In this document: one piece after another, positions 1-21,805 of the stretch
Layout of the letters: every line of letters begins with the position of its first letter
Numbering within the stretch: the stretch's first letter is position 1
NCBI GenBank assembly: GCA_964020155.1
Contig: OZ026560.1
Location: 5,016,259-5,080,258 of the forward strand
Length of the DNA: 64,000 bases
Reading direction: 5' to 3'
From: Chondrilla cf. caribensis
Lineage: Eukaryota; Porifera; Demospongiae; Chondrillida; Chondrillidae
Made by a program: the position numbers and the translations under genes
Notes under the pieces: model-generated
Told to the model about the DNA's origin: nothing
The model's database searches: none
What the model saw: the letters and a program-made list of their open reading frames with translations, nothing else

Positions 1-376
1 ATCCTCAAGAACGTATGGAAGCCGAAGGAGAGCCAGTTCCCGTGAGTGGGCCTGTTTGTTGGCCGTGGTGACCCTTCTCATCTACGTACTCCTCTCACCA
101 GGTCAACACCAAGGTGCTCATCAATCACTGTAAGACAAACCAACATTTGGCCGCTCTGTCAGAGTTCTCTCACAAGTAATTTTCAGTGTACTAATTACCA
201 CTGGTCTGTGGTCAGCCACTACCTGTCATTACCTGTCATTGACCCACAGAACTCCTTTTGGACTTGAGTACGAGGCGGCTGTGTCCACCAAATTGAACTC
301 CCACAAAGTGGAAGATCTCCAGAATCACTTCATGTTTGTGGCTGGAGACCCAGTGGATATCACAGCAACATTATGA
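1..376 (+). CDS. 3' end of an unrecognised protein-coding gene (partial)
   Basis: Three exon pieces are visible: 1-41 ending at a GTGAGT donor, about 102-129 between a CACCAG acceptor and a GTAAGA donor, and 250-376 after a CCACAG acceptor. The last exon reads TPFGLEYEAAVSTKL and then HFMFVAGDPVDITATL before a TGA at 374-376. The frame is firm only for this last exon; joining the earlier pieces gives a Ser/Arg-rich stretch. I do not recognise the family. The gene runs tail-to-tail with PSMC3, whose stop lies 125 bp away. The start lies outside the window. Confidence 0.55.
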
Positions 377-500
377 GAGAGACTACGCCCACTGTCACAC
401 CCATCTTATCATTGGTCTATAAATCCATACATCACATGACATCACATGACATTCTGCTATAGTATTAATGTTGAATAGTACAGATACAGTCGTGAAAATA

Positions 501-1231
501 TTACGCATAATAGCCAAGATTGGCCTTCTTCTTTGCCTGTACCTCAAGGATTCCTGTAACCATGACAACGAATACCATCAACATAAACACCGACACCAGT
601 CATAGTCTCACTCACCATCCATAAAGTCTTCGTGTATAACCTCCTGGCCACCCCTTCGAAGAGCTATCATTCCCTAGGAAAAGGTTCATTTTGACGTACA
701 CCTCCACCCACAGCAATCAAACACAGGAACTCACTGCTTCCACACAAACTGCCTTGCACTGGGCTCCGTTGAAGTCTTCAGTACATTGTGCTAGCTCCTC
801 GAAGTTGACCTCTTTACTAACGTTCATCTTCCTTGCATGGATCTGCAGGATTCTGGCTCGAGCCTCTTCGTTGGGGATGGGGAACTCAATCTTACGATCG
901 AGACGACCTATGAACCACATAAACAAATGGTAAAAGGCCACGCCCACTGTAGAGCCACACCCACACACCTGATCTGAGAAGGGCAGGATCCAATATATCA
1001 ACTCTATTAGTGGCCGCAATGACCTACAGAGCAAGAGCAAATAACCTCTGTCCACAAATGATCACCACCTGACCACTCCCACAGCCCAGCACTGTACCTT
1101 GATATCATTGTTGGCAGTGAAACCGTCCAATTGATTCAGCAGTTCCAGCATGGTTCGCTGGACCTCTCGATCTCCTTCCTTTTCACTTGCAAAACGCTAC
1201 ATCACAAATTGACATTCACCAGTCAGCACTC

Positions 1232-1271
<40 letters not shown>

Positions 1272-3099
1272 CATACACACACACACACCTTAGTTCCTAT
1301 AGCGTCTAATTCATCAATAAATATAATAGCTGGTGCCTTCTCTTTGGCCAGGGCGAAGGCATCCCTCACCATCTTGGCACCATCACCGATGAACATCTGT
1401 ACAAGTTGTGGGCCTGCTAACTTGAGGAAAGCAGATTTAGTCTGTGCAGCACACGCTCTAGCGAGCAGGGTCTTCCCCGTCCCAGGTGGGCCATACAGGA
1501 GTACGCCTTTTGGAGGTTGGATGCCGAGGGTCTCAAACCTCTCTCTGTGAGTCATTGGCAGTACCACGGCTTCTATCAACTAAGAGGGGACACACTTTAT
1601 TGAAGCGGAATGGAAGGGAGCAGCACCACCCCACCCCGCACCTCTTGAATCTGCTTGTCCAGCCCACCAATGTCGCTGTACTGCTCAGTGGGTCTCTCGT
1701 CAATCTCCATTGCCTTCACTCGTGCATCATATCTACAACATGGATTTCCATGGCAACCGATACAATCCTGATTCACATTCTGAAACAACTCACTCTGGAG
1801 GGAGTTTCTCTAGAATCAAATATGAATCCTTGTTGACCCCCTAACACACCACAAAAGGAACGGGTTACAAAGGTTGGTGGGCACACCTGAGTGGTCCTTT
1901 ACCTACCACTAAGTCCCCAGGCTTCAGTTCCTCTGGATCAACCAATCCAATCACAGGTAGAAAGTACGTCTATTGAGGAATACAACACATTGATAGAACA
2001 CAAGAGGGTAACACGTGATCACCAGTAGCTAGCACAGTAAGCAAGTGACAAAGGTTTTAAAGGACACAGCTGATGCTGGACCTCCTGATTACCTGTCTTG
2101 TTGAGGTCTTTATGACAACACACTTCCCTTTTCGCTGAGAATCAAGGTCCGTGTGTCCACCATCTTCCTCCAGCTGGTCTTGAGGGTCAATGTCAAGTAT
2201 CTTAAAATAGTAACAGAAAGTGACATCACAAGTTCAGTACTCAATATCATAGAACACTACAGTAGTCGTGTCATCGTCATGGTAGCTTCACATGGCTAAC
2301 GTCCAGGTGTGCAACAGAAAGATAAAGTGGTGATTGACTTCATCACTGCTGCAGGACACTGGACAGGCTACAGCTATATCATGAAGTATCCCTTACCACA
2401 ATACTGCATCATATACAATAGCACCATACTGATCCAACATACATGATACCGCATACGAACCCTTTGGATATTCCAAATAACTATAACTATAGTACAGTAC
2501 ATTGCCCAACATTAAAAGTCATGTTGTTGTCATGTTAGTCATGTTATAACCATGTCATCATCATGGCAGTCACATCATCACCATGGCAGCCATGGAGCTG
2601 TCAGGATTATGATACCAGTCTAATATCGGTGATGGTGGAGTCCACATTGGTGTAGTTGGAACAGCGTTCGACAGTGATGTACTCACTTCAACCACATTGG
2701 ATACCAGGTAAGGCAGCACTTTAAATACTTTGATTTTGTCCGTGTTTTCCTTGACTTTATCCTTCATGGTGTTCTGTTCGTGACTGATTCTGGATACTTC
2801 ACTCTTCATGATCTGTAGAACCACACGCAACACGTAATAAACACCAACAAGACACTTATGGACGAAGAAGGTTTTGGAATAAACACTACTGTACGTGTTG
2901 ACTCACTTTTATGTCATTTTCTAAAAGCTTCGTTCTGCTTAATACTTCATCTGTACTGAGTCGGAGAAGTTCTTCCTCAATTGCAGTCTATCACAAGAGA
3001 TGGTGATATAAGTAACCCTAAATGTAACAAACAACTTCCACGATTACAGTAACCCACATCAGCGTCTTGCCAAACCGACTCGTCTTCTAGGGTAGACAT
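501..3099 (-). CDS. PSMC3: 26S proteasome regulatory ATPase subunit 6A (Rpt5)
   Basis: AAA+ ATPase of the 19S base, which unfolds ubiquitinated substrates and opens the 20S gate. The gene is spliced into about ten exons. The start at 3099 reads [15 protein letters not shown] coiled-coil exon follows (2690-2830, [20 protein letters not shown]), then the exon with [20 protein letters not shown] (about 1640-1730). Walker A GPPGTGKT and Walker [14 protein letters not shown] lie at 1290-1580. Next come the second region of homology with [17 protein letters not shown] (about 965-1025) and [19 protein letters not shown] (725-910). The final exon encodes [17 protein letters not shown] with stop at 501-503. 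The terminal YYA is the HbYX-type tail that docks in the 20S alpha pocket. The family usually has about 430-440 residues, and all expected blocks are present. A CA microsatellite sits in the intron at 1233-1288. The gene is head-to-head with the orphan ORF at 3268. Confidence 0.95.
1233..1288. repeat. CA microsatellite in a PSMC3 intron
   Basis: Nearly uninterrupted (CA)n just downstream of the splice donor that follows the Walker B exon on the minus strand. It yields the spurious Cys-Val and Thr-His ORFs seen there. Confidence 0.95.
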
Positions 3100-3267
3100 T
3101 TTTCGGTGCTTACAATGCTGACGTCACATGACTTCAGCCAATTACTAATTCTCTTTAATAATATCGAAGCACGCTTTAATTTTATTGTCTGTGAATAGAA
3201 CGAAATGATTATTTAGTGGATTTCGTTACCCAAGACACAGTTTGTCCTCTCGTTTAGGTTAAAGGAG

Positions 3268-4473
3268 ATGAGAACGCCTTCGGAGTTGCTACCTCAAGGT
3301 CTAGCTGGTCAGTGCCGGCATCTTCTGATGTTGTCCCACGGAACAGAGCATTGCACCTGCTGTTGTGTGCACGAAACTAAAATATACGATGGATTTTCTT
3401 GTTGGAAGGAACAAAAGTGTTCAGATACTTGCTATTTCAAGGCGGAGACTGTAGGAGCAAGAAGTGACAAGGAAGAAACGTTGTCGAAGAACAACTTCGG
3501 CTCAAAGACAAAAAGAAAAGGTAGCGGCTCCGTTTATTCAAGGAGCTTCCCTTCTCTGTCATCGCACGAAGCGTACAGTGTTAGGGGGTCAGAAATATGC
3601 AAATTGGATCCAAGCGAGCAGGCGTCTTACTATCGCTCGCGCGTCACGCAAGAGTCAACGAACAAGCTCCGCGGGTACGTCTACCCGCACCTGTCGAGGC
3701 GGAGACCGAAGGAGCAGATATCCGTATCTCCGCAGATCGCATCGCAAGGACAAGGACTCCGTATATTACCGATGAAGAGCAAGAGTCACAGCACAATTGA
3801 CACCAAGAAGCTCACGACCAGCATGGAGCAGGCCGTCAAGAGAGCGGCCATGAAGGGCGCCCAAACCACCATGGGGAGCATATTCGGCTCCGAGTACAAG
3901 GGACGCTGGGCGTACAGCTTCAGAAACCATAATCCCAATTCATTTTTAGAATTGAATTCATCCCGCGAGATTGCCGGTAGAGGGAAGAATAGACCGCATG
4001 TTGTTTCCCAAAGGCAGAGACACCACAGAATGGTCCCGATGTCTGAGGTGACAAATCCTCTGGAATATGGTGATTCAGAGGACGACACTTCCAGTGCTGT
4101 ACGTTTCACTGAAATGAAGCATGATCTATCCACCCCATTGAAATGTTTTCCCCTTGGTGCGTCGTCTAGTAAAAAGTCGGAATCAAAGAGAAATACAGTT
4201 GCTAGTAATCAACAGAATCGGGCAAATGATAGAAAGAATCCCAGGGGACCTCCCTCGTTGAGAGGTATACCACCATTGCCTATGTGTTCCAAAGGTGTGG
4301 TGTTCAAACAGGGGCAGCCAACCCACCTTCTCCAACACCAGTACAGTGTGCGCTTCAATGGAGTGCAGAATGGATTCAGGTATGAGACCCTCTACCTCAA
4401 TGGGCGTGGCAGGAGTGATTCTTCCCTGACCATTGCTGGACCTTGGATAACACCTTCTGCACATCACCACTGA
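3268..4473 (+). CDS. intronless orphan protein, 401 aa
   Basis: One uninterrupted reading frame of 401 codons, with AATAAA at 4656-4661 about 180 bp after the stop. This is plausible for an expressed single-exon gene. The N-terminus has a Cys-rich patch (HCTCCCVHE, then CWKEQKCSDTC, about residues 31-57). The middle is basic and rich in Ser/Arg/Lys, and the tail contains YSVRFNGVQNGFRYETLYLN before a His-rich end. No signal peptide, membrane segment or known domain is evident. It shares a 168-bp interval between start codons with PSMC3, suggesting a common promoter. The function is unknown. The length and the poly(A) signal argue that it is real, though codon use was not measured. Confidence 0.6.
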   Translation: MRTPSELLPQGLAGQCRHLLMLSHGTEHCTCCCVHETKIYDGFSCWKEQKCSDTCYFKAETVGARSDKEETLSKNNFGSKTKRKGSGSVYSRSFPSLSSHEAYSVRGSEICKLDPSEQASYYRSRVTQESTNKLRGYVYPHLSRRRPKEQISVSPQIASQGQGLRILPMKSKSHSTIDTKKLTTSMEQAVKRAAMKGAQTTMGSIFGSEYKGRWAYSFRNHNPNSFLELNSSREIAGRGKNRPHVVSQRQRHHRMVPMSEVTNPLEYGDSEDDTSSAVRFTEMKHDLSTPLKCFPLGASSSKKSESKRNTVASNQQNRANDRKNPRGPPSLRGIPPLPMCSKGVVFKQGQPTHLLQHQYSVRFNGVQNGFRYETLYLNGRGRSDSSLTIAGPWITPSAHHH

Positions 4474-4655
4474 ACTACTTATATGTAGCACGCGAGTATG
4501 CATTGTTTGTATTGTCCCTCACACGTGTACACAACTGACGAGTGGAAGAGTGGCAATGTTATTGTATCTAGCATGTAGGACAGTGTTCTAATTTGATATT
4601 CCAAGTGTTGATCTGTGCAATTCAATATTAGCTATTGAATTTATGTTTGTATTGC

Positions 4656-4661
4656 AATAAA
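4656..4661 (+). terminator. polyadenylation signal AATAAA of the orphan ORF
   Basis: Canonical hexamer in the AT-rich sequence after the stop at 4473. It is correctly placed for the only upstream plus-strand gene. Confidence 0.6.
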
Positions 4662-4882
4662 ATGCTTATCGATTGCTTTAGAATATGGATGATCTGAAAT
4701 TCGTTCGCAAAAGAGGCGATCAGAACAAACTGTCGCTTAGGCCAGGGGCAGCGCTACTGTGGCAACCGTTGTAGCGGACGTTAAATGACGTCATACAGTG
4801 CGCGTAGTACGCGCCATATTCTGTTCTTGTCTCCATATGTACAGGTCACTCCACGAATTGCGACTTTCGATGAGCTTTTAAG

Positions 4883-5884
4883 ATGTCAGCCAAGAAGAAA
4901 AAATCTATTCTAGATTTTGAACACGGTGAGCTAGTTTGGGCTAAAGTGAGTGGTTTCCAGCACTGGCCTGGTCAAGTCACAGACCCCACACAGAGTTTTT
5001 TGGTCCCGAGAAAAATGAGAAAAAGACCAAAAGAAAACATGCTTCTCGTCCGGTTCTTTGGCTCGTACGATTTGTGAGTTGGAACACATATACATCTATA
5101 AACGAGGCTCGGATACTGTGTTCGTGTTCGTCACAGCCACTGGGTGAGTGTCTGGGCCGTAGACTCGTACGAAAAGGGGATTTCCAAGCGTTTCCATTCC
5201 AAAAGCAAAAGCAAGCTATTCTTGGTATGGGATCATGAAGTCATGCTTTGGACACCATTGGAAGCTGTGTTTATTGGTCTCTCTTGCTCCATAGCTATCT
5301 CTCCAAGAAGCTAAAACATTCAATGAAACTGGGCAGGTTCCATCCCAGTTCCTGTCCAAGTCCCCAGAAGATGAAGGGCAGTCCAGCTGTAGTGAGGAAG
5401 ATGGCGATGTTTCCTCAGAGCATAGTGCTGAGGTCCCTGACTGTGACGATGTCACCTTGCCAGACCAAGAAGAATGTCTGGACAACCTGGAGTGCGAAGA
5501 TCATTTTTGGATGAGTGAAGTGGAGAGAAACTTGTCTAACATGGAACATGACAATGGATGGTCAGGGGTGCTACTGGAGGTGGACACTGAGCCAAATCAA
5601 AAGAAGAAGGTGTGGTCTTATACAGCTGATGAGTGTGGTCATATAATATTACCAATAGGTGTTTAATGGGTGCATGTCTAATGGGTGTGTAGTGGGTGTG
5701 GTCCTATAATGACTGATGGGTGCACAGAGGGTGGGCTTACATGTGACTGATGGGTGTGGTTCTGTGTGGCTGACCACATACGTCCACAGATGGCAGTGCT
5801 TGTGATTGTACTTGTTTCTATTTTCTAGAGTTCCCGCACCAAATGCCTGACTGCGATGAGACTGGTGGGGCTAGCACCTCCTGA
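4883..5884 (+). CDS. small PWWP-domain protein
   Basis: The first exon (4883-5074) encodes a basic start (MSAKKKKS) and an N-terminal PWWP fold: GELVWAKVSGFQHWPGQV, then MLLVRFFGSYDL. The second exon (about 5138-5220) begins CHWVSVWAVDSYEKG. A third exon from about 5293 (LSLQEAKTFNETGQ) runs into an acidic Ser/Glu-rich tail. A last small exon after a TTCTAG acceptor ends with ETGGASTS and TGA at 5882-5884. The HWPG core and the flanking W and F residues would form the aromatic cage that reads methyl-lysine such as H3K36me on nucleosomes. The protein is only about 215 residues, far shorter than MSH6, NSD or BRPF proteins, and carries no second domain. Orthology is therefore unassigned; a chromatin role is inferred from the domain only. 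Exon 4 boundaries are tentative. Confidence 0.8.
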
Positions 5885-5932
5885 GCTACACCTCGGGCGA
5901 CAACTGGGAACTTTTTATACACAATAACATTA

Positions 5933-5938
5933 TTTATT
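5933..5938 (-). terminator. polyadenylation signal of the receptor guanylyl cyclase gene
   Basis: TTTATT on the plus strand is AATAAA on the minus strand, about 110 bp after the cyclase stop codon. It lies between the two convergent stop codons of the PWWP and cyclase genes. Confidence 0.5.
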
Positions 5939-6049
5939 TACATCATTTTTTAATCATAAACACTACTGTTCACTTAATGAGATAAACACAGCTACACATC
6001 ATGAGTACTGTAGCATTGCTTATGATAGACTAGCACATGTTAAAAGTGA

Positions 6050-15136
<9,087 letters not shown>

Positions 15137-15635
15137 AACGCGGCACAGGGAGAGGGAGAGGGAAAATACGCCAAACTAGCTCAGCGGACTCTGCAGAGCA
15201 ACTTTGCTTCTGAAAAACTGCAGGAGCAATGAATGTAACCAAGTAAGCGACTCCATAACAACGGATGGTCCAATCATGACTCCTTCAACCAGTTTAAAAT
15301 CCTCTTTCTCCAATCCACGAAGCAGCACGAATCGGGGCGGCAAGTTCAGCAGCTGCTGCAGCTGAGGGAATTCCCTCCAATTAGCCAAGAGGCGTGACCA
15401 CAAATTGTACGTTTCTCGCTCCATCAAGAACTACTGATCCCGGTCCTTTGCAGGTGAGGGAATACTGTACTCTGTTAGGTTGTACCTTTCTCTCAAACTA
15501 TTGCACAAAACGTATTAGAGAAAAGAAGAGAAAGTTTATTTTGCGATTGATAATCCACTGGTCTGAATGGTAAGTATTATTTAGAACGCACTTCAACCGA
15601 TATGTATTTTTTCCTGTTTTAGTTGGACGACTAAT
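15137..15635. promoter_or_regulatory. shared upstream region of the receptor cyclase and CENP-B-like genes
   Basis: 499 bp between divergent start codons. A minus-strand ORF of 83 codons (15176-15427) lies here but has no splice or domain support and may be 5' UTR of the cyclase transcript. No clear TATA box is visible. On the plus strand a CCTGTTTTAG sequence just before the 15636 start looks like a splice acceptor, so the start of the CENP-B-like transcript may have an upstream noncoding exon. Confidence 0.35.
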
Positions 15636-17132
15636 ATGGGTAAGCGCGAAGACATTGACAGAGAAGTGTACCAGTGGGCTCTTGGGCAAAAGAGCAAGGG
15701 AATCAAAGTAACCCCACTGGACATTAGGCACAAGGCTTTTGAAGTTGGTCAGACCTATTCCAAGTCCAGTTTCAAAGCTTCACAGAACTGGTATGTGAAC
15801 TGGAAGAAAAGGACAGGCTATGAATGTTTCCAAGGAGAGACGGTGAGAACACCTAAAAAGACATACACTGCAGCCTTCAAGCTCCAGGCAGTCCAGAGAG
15901 CTTCTCAGATGGAGTCGGCCAGCCAGGCATCGTTGGCTCTTAACGTTTCTAGAAGGTGTCTTCAGCGATGGAAGAAGGAGATCAACATCATAGCCACAGT
16001 GGCAGAAGAAGCAGGTACAGCTGTGTACAGGCGTCCAGGACAAGGTCGCAAAGTGAACGATAGTGATTTGGATGCCAATATTCTCTCGTGGATCCGGTCT
16101 TGCTGGTCGGAAAAGATCAACGTGACTCCTTCAATGATCAGAGTGAAGGCCTTGGAGGTCTGCAAGGAGCCGAGCTTCAAGGCCTCCATTGGGTGGTATG
16201 TCAAGTTTGCCCGCCGGTACAATCTGGACCTAAAGGAGAGGAAATGTGACTCTCCCGTGGACAAGAAGGACATTGAGATAAAGCTCAAGATACTTCCGCA
16301 TGATCAGACTGAGAATGGGATTGTCCTGACCGATCTTCACCCTGGACAGCCTAACAACAGTCAGTACACGTCCAATGTCACTGATGGAGGATGGACAGAC
16401 CATTTTGATCGGGTGCTTCTTGACTGGGTGGTCTCCAAGATCCAAGGGGGAGAGAAGGTCCAGAAGTCCACCATCAGAGCTAAAGCCATGGAGTTGTGTT
16501 CAAATCCTACTTTCCAAGCCTCTCAGGGCTGGCTGAGCTCTTGGATTCAGAAGCACAGGCTCTACAACATTTGTGGTGATGTGGAGGACGAACTGTCCAT
16601 TGCTCATCAATTTTCACCAATAAGTGTGTACACCCACCCACACATCAACATAGGGAGAATCCCTTCTGACACTGAGCCTCTAGACAGTCTGACTAGAATT
16701 CAAAGTAGCTGTAACTTCCTGCAATACGACCAATCCCGTACGGTTCCTATGTCAACCAGCGAGACCACCAGTAGTGTCCCAGCTCTGAGTGGAGAGGACC
16801 TCATGACTCTCGCTAGCGAGGTGGTGGAGGTGGCGTCCACTGAGGAAGTCATCACTGACACAGTACAAGGTACAGTCAACATGGAGGAACAGGAGCACAC
16901 CACATCAAGGTTTGTAGTGTGTAGCATCTTGTCCCATGTAAGTGTGCATTGTGGTATTGTGTTGATATCGTTGTGTAGTGATCGCTATGGGTTGGAGCAT
17001 ATAGTGGCTGTAACAGAGGTTACGATTGGGAGCAACTCTTCATCCAGTCACCACCAGACCAAACAGCTGACACAGCTGTACTGTGAAGAGACAGGTGGTA
17101 TCCCACCGGACCATCCCTCATCACCCAATTGA
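15636..17132 (+). CDS. CENP-B/pogo-like multi-HTH DNA-binding protein without a transposase catalytic domain
   Basis: A 498-codon reading frame with four helix-turn-helix units. Three are CENP-B/Tc5-type repeats, at residues about 7-61, 143-195 and 256-309. Each ends in the family signature FKAS..W: SFKASQNWYVNWKKRTGY, SFKASIGWYVKFARRYNL and TFQASQGWLSSWIQKHRL. Between the first two lies a Psq/transposase-like HTH (residues about 78-116, YTAAFKLQAVQRASQ, then ALNVSRRCLQRWKKE). Pogo/Tigger transposases and CENP-B carry one such module followed by a DDE domain. Here the last 190 residues are Ser/Thr/Glu-rich with no DDE motif. This suggests a transposase-derived host DNA-binding protein. A possible 69-bp in-frame intron (16910-16978, GT..AG) would remove a hydrophobic stretch. 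The gene converges on RPS6, with stops 100 bp apart. DNA target and role are unknown. Confidence 0.8.
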   Translation: MGKREDIDREVYQWALGQKSKGIKVTPLDIRHKAFEVGQTYSKSSFKASQNWYVNWKKRTGYECFQGETVRTPKKTYTAAFKLQAVQRASQMESASQASLALNVSRRCLQRWKKEINIIATVAEEAGTAVYRRPGQGRKVNDSDLDANILSWIRSCWSEKINVTPSMIRVKALEVCKEPSFKASIGWYVKFARRYNLDLKERKCDSPVDKKDIEIKLKILPHDQTENGIVLTDLHPGQPNNSQYTSNVTDGGWTDHFDRVLLDWVVSKIQGGEKVQKSTIRAKAMELCSNPTFQASQGWLSSWIQKHRLYNICGDVEDELSIAHQFSPISVYTHPHINIGRIPSDTEPLDSLTRIQSSCNFLQYDQSRTVPMSTSETTSSVPALSGEDLMTLASEVVEVASTEEVITDTVQGTVNMEEQEHTTSRFVVCSILSHVSVHCGIVLISLCSDRYGLEHIVAVTEVTIGSNSSSSHHQTKQLTQLYCEETGGIPPDHPSSPN

Positions 17133-17191
17133 TTCCATCGCAACTTACTAAATTGTGTACGTAGTTGTTTTTTCAAACCAACATTATTTTT

Positions 17192-17197
17192 TTTATT
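17192..17197 (-). terminator. polyadenylation signal of RPS6
   Basis: TTTATT on the plus strand reads AATAAA on the minus strand, 36 bp past the RPS6 stop and inside the 100-bp gap to the convergent CENP-B-like gene. Confidence 0.65.
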
Positions 17198-17232
17198 TCA
17201 AATTGACAATACATAATAACATGATTGCAGTT

Positions 17233-17920
17233 TCAAGCAGATGATGTGGAACCTCTTCCGCTGGATAATCGTCTTCTTTTAATGACTTCGAGCCTCTTGT
17301 CTCGAGCCTCCTTAGCACGCTGGGCCAGCATCTTGGCATAGTCTGCTGCTTCCTTGCGACTCTTAATGGCCCAATCACGCTTCTGAGCGCGTCTCCTCCT
17401 CTTTCGTTGTAGGACAACCGGGGTCACCAGCCTCTGGATCTTAGGAGCTTTGTACTGTTGCTTCTTCCCTTCTTTCAAAGGAAGTGGGCGACGTATCACA
17501 TACTGACGAACGTCATCTTCTTTGCTCAAATTGAACATCTTTCTGATCTTCCCCACTCTCTTTGGTCCAAGTCTTGAAGGAATAGGATTATCTGTGAGTC
17601 CTGGGATATCATTTTCTCCTTTCTTCACAACCACTAAATTCATCACTGAGAGGTTCCAATCAACAATACATCCTCGGACACTTTTTCGCTTCCTTTCACC
17701 CTTTCTCCTTGGCCTGTAACACGAGTGTCCTTTTGAAAGAAGAAGACGAACTCGTCCATTGGTCATGACACCCTGCTTCATAGGAAAACCTTGCTTATCG
17801 TTACCACCAGTGATTCGCACCACATAACCCTATAAGAGGGGGAGATAAAAACCGCCCTAACGTGAACGTTTCGACTAACACCATGGCTATATTGACATGA
17901 GCCTCAAGAATCGCTCCCCC

Positions 17921-17974
<54 letters not shown>

Positions 17975-18320
17975 ACACACACCTTCCATTCTTCTCCTAG
18001 ATGATCAGCACTGAGCTCGGTTGATATCCTCTTCTCGTAAAATGGTCGCCTAAGGTCGCACAAGAGACAGAACCATGACACAGCGTATCACTAGTTGTAC
18101 GCAGACATGACATTTCCCTGTATAACCGTATAACGTACAGTTTAGATTCGTCATCAATTTCAAATAGCTTTTGCTGTCCCGTACCCGGATAAGCTACGTT
18201 TAGCTACAACAATGATAAAAGAACCATACAAACATGTAACGTATACACATATTTCTACGGTGCAGAGCTATACAAGTGAGCAAAATGACGATTCTTATTT
18301 TCTAGTCTACATACCTTCAT
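17233..18320 (-). CDS. RPS6: 40S ribosomal protein S6 (eS6)
   Basis: Small-subunit ribosomal protein and the classic S6-kinase substrate. Four exons fit. Exon 1 has only six coding bases (ATGAAG, 18315-18320). Exon 2 starts at 18203 with [21 protein letters not shown] third exon ends [15 protein letters not shown]. The last, large exon begins [20 protein letters not shown] and includes [14 protein letters not shown] and [14 protein letters not shown]. The C-terminal phospho-acceptor segment is [14 protein letters not shown], which keeps the basophilic RRLSS site but is about six residues shorter than the human tail. A CA microsatellite (17925-17983) lies in the third intron. A TATATA-like element lies upstream at about 18393-18398. 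Confidence 0.97.
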
Positions 18321-19093
18321 CTTCCAGCACACCACGTGGAAAACCCCGCCTCCAGAATTGTGCAATCACAGGAGCCTATGAAGCCGGAAGCGTATATAGC
18401 AATCGGCCATTCTACTTGCGCAAAATAGATTGTAATATAAATTCACTTGTTATTATACGTAGAAATGCATATTATATATAATCTCATTATCATTCGAGGA
18501 CGAGCCCATTTCGCACTTGAGACACGACATGCTTGTTACAGTAAACGCAACCAACTTCTTTTAAAATACCTTTCATCGACAGATAAATCTATTTACGTAA
18601 TATTATCAACATCCACCAACGAAAACTTGATTTGGTGTTCAGCAAAGTACATATTATAATGCTATGAAACTCAGATCTGCACTGTTGTCACCTCCTGTTT
18701 AGTCGGTATTAATTTAAATTTACAATTTATCATTCAATAATTCGCCATTGATTGGAAAAAAATTCCGAGCTCTAAGGGCGATTTTGGTTCATAAAGATAA
18801 GTGATAATTATATAATATGATTATATATATATATATAACCCTATTATTGTGACATCAACAAGCTTGGCAGATTATCCAAACCTTTTCCTTGCACAGAATA
18901 TGGTGTGATCCGGACTAATGAAATTCATTGTATACTCCCTTGTCATTCAATGAGTAGTAGATACACATCAATTGCATTTGATAAATATTATTGATGGACA
19001 CAGGAAATCTAGGAACATGGAACTGGAAGTGATGTTGTGCTACACGGTGTGTGCCGCGAAATAAAGATACAGAAAAATTTGAATATAAATAGT
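18321..19093. other. AT-rich intergenic region between RPS6 and a secreted orphan gene
   Basis: 773 bp with no supported exon. The RPS6-proximal 80 bp contain a TATATA-like element (18393-18398), a likely core promoter. The rest is AT-rich, with a short (TA)n run at about 18820-18838. Short ORFs here lack splice or domain support. Confidence 0.5.
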
Positions 19094-20982
<1,889 letters not shown>

Positions 20983-21020
20983 GGCTGGTGGACGGTTTGG
21001 GAGGGAGGACAGCTCCAAGC

Positions 21021-21029
21021 TTATAAATA
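21021..21029 (-). promoter_or_regulatory. TATA-box-like element of the secreted orphan gene
   Basis: Minus-strand TATTTATAA, about 40 bp upstream of the start at 20982 that yields the signal peptide. The spacing fits a short 5' UTR. Confidence 0.45.
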
Positions 21030-21805
21030 CCACTCACATGGTTGATCGATTATCAGCTTACACAGAGAACAATAGGTGTTATATGAAGTGTGTGGATTTA
21101 CTGAAGGTAGCCACCACTCCTCCACACTTGGGCTGGCCTTTCAATGGGCACTTGATTTCTTTGCTCCGATAATCTCTTCAACATTCTTCTCTCTTTTTCT
21201 CTTCCAGATCCTTCGCCAAGAAGTCCAGAGGCATACGACATACCCAAACCAGCCTTGGTGTCTCTGGTAACTATCAACATCTATCAGTAGATAGAGGGGT
21301 TGATACATACACACACCAATCTGGGTGCCCCCCCCCTACACATACCAGCTTGGGTGCCCCACCCCCTACACATACCAGCTTGGGTGCCCCACCCCCTACA
21401 CATACCAGTTTGGGTGCCCCACCCCCTACACACACCAATCTGGGTGCCCCACCCCTATACACACCAATCTGGGTGCCCCACCCCCTACACATACCAGCTT
21501 GGGTGCCCCACCCCCTACACATACCAGCTTGGGTGCCCCACCCCTATACATACAAACATAGGTGCCACACCCTTTACTAATACCAACCTTGGTGCCCCTC
21601 CCTCTACACACACCAACCTGCATGGGTACCCCGCCCTCTACACACAGTATGAACAGTACGCACTGACAGCATCCAACCTTCACGGATGGGCTACTGAACT
21701 GTCTAAATATGTGAAAACTTTGTACAATCAAAATTCATTTCAGTTGACCTCACACAGAGACAAAACACAGGGCATTCTCCTTCAAGCCACTATTTTGGGG
21801 GGTCG
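21030..21805. other. intergenic region with a possible orphan exon
   Basis: Between the secreted orphan and AGGF1. It contains a strong polypyrimidine acceptor (TTTCTCTTCCAG, ending at about 21207) followed by about 60 open bases and a GTAACT donor-like site, then a minisatellite. No complete gene could be built. Confidence 0.3.
21304..21640. repeat. 30-bp minisatellite, intergenic
   Basis: About eleven imperfect copies of ACACATACCAGCTTGGGTGC plus CCCACCCCCT. They lie between the secreted orphan gene and the AGGF1-like gene. Confidence 0.9.

Noticed and set aside
15176..15427. 83-codon minus-strand ORF upstream of the receptor cyclase
   Set aside because: No homology, no splice link to the signal-peptide exon, and within chance length. 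It is probably 5' UTR or intergenic.
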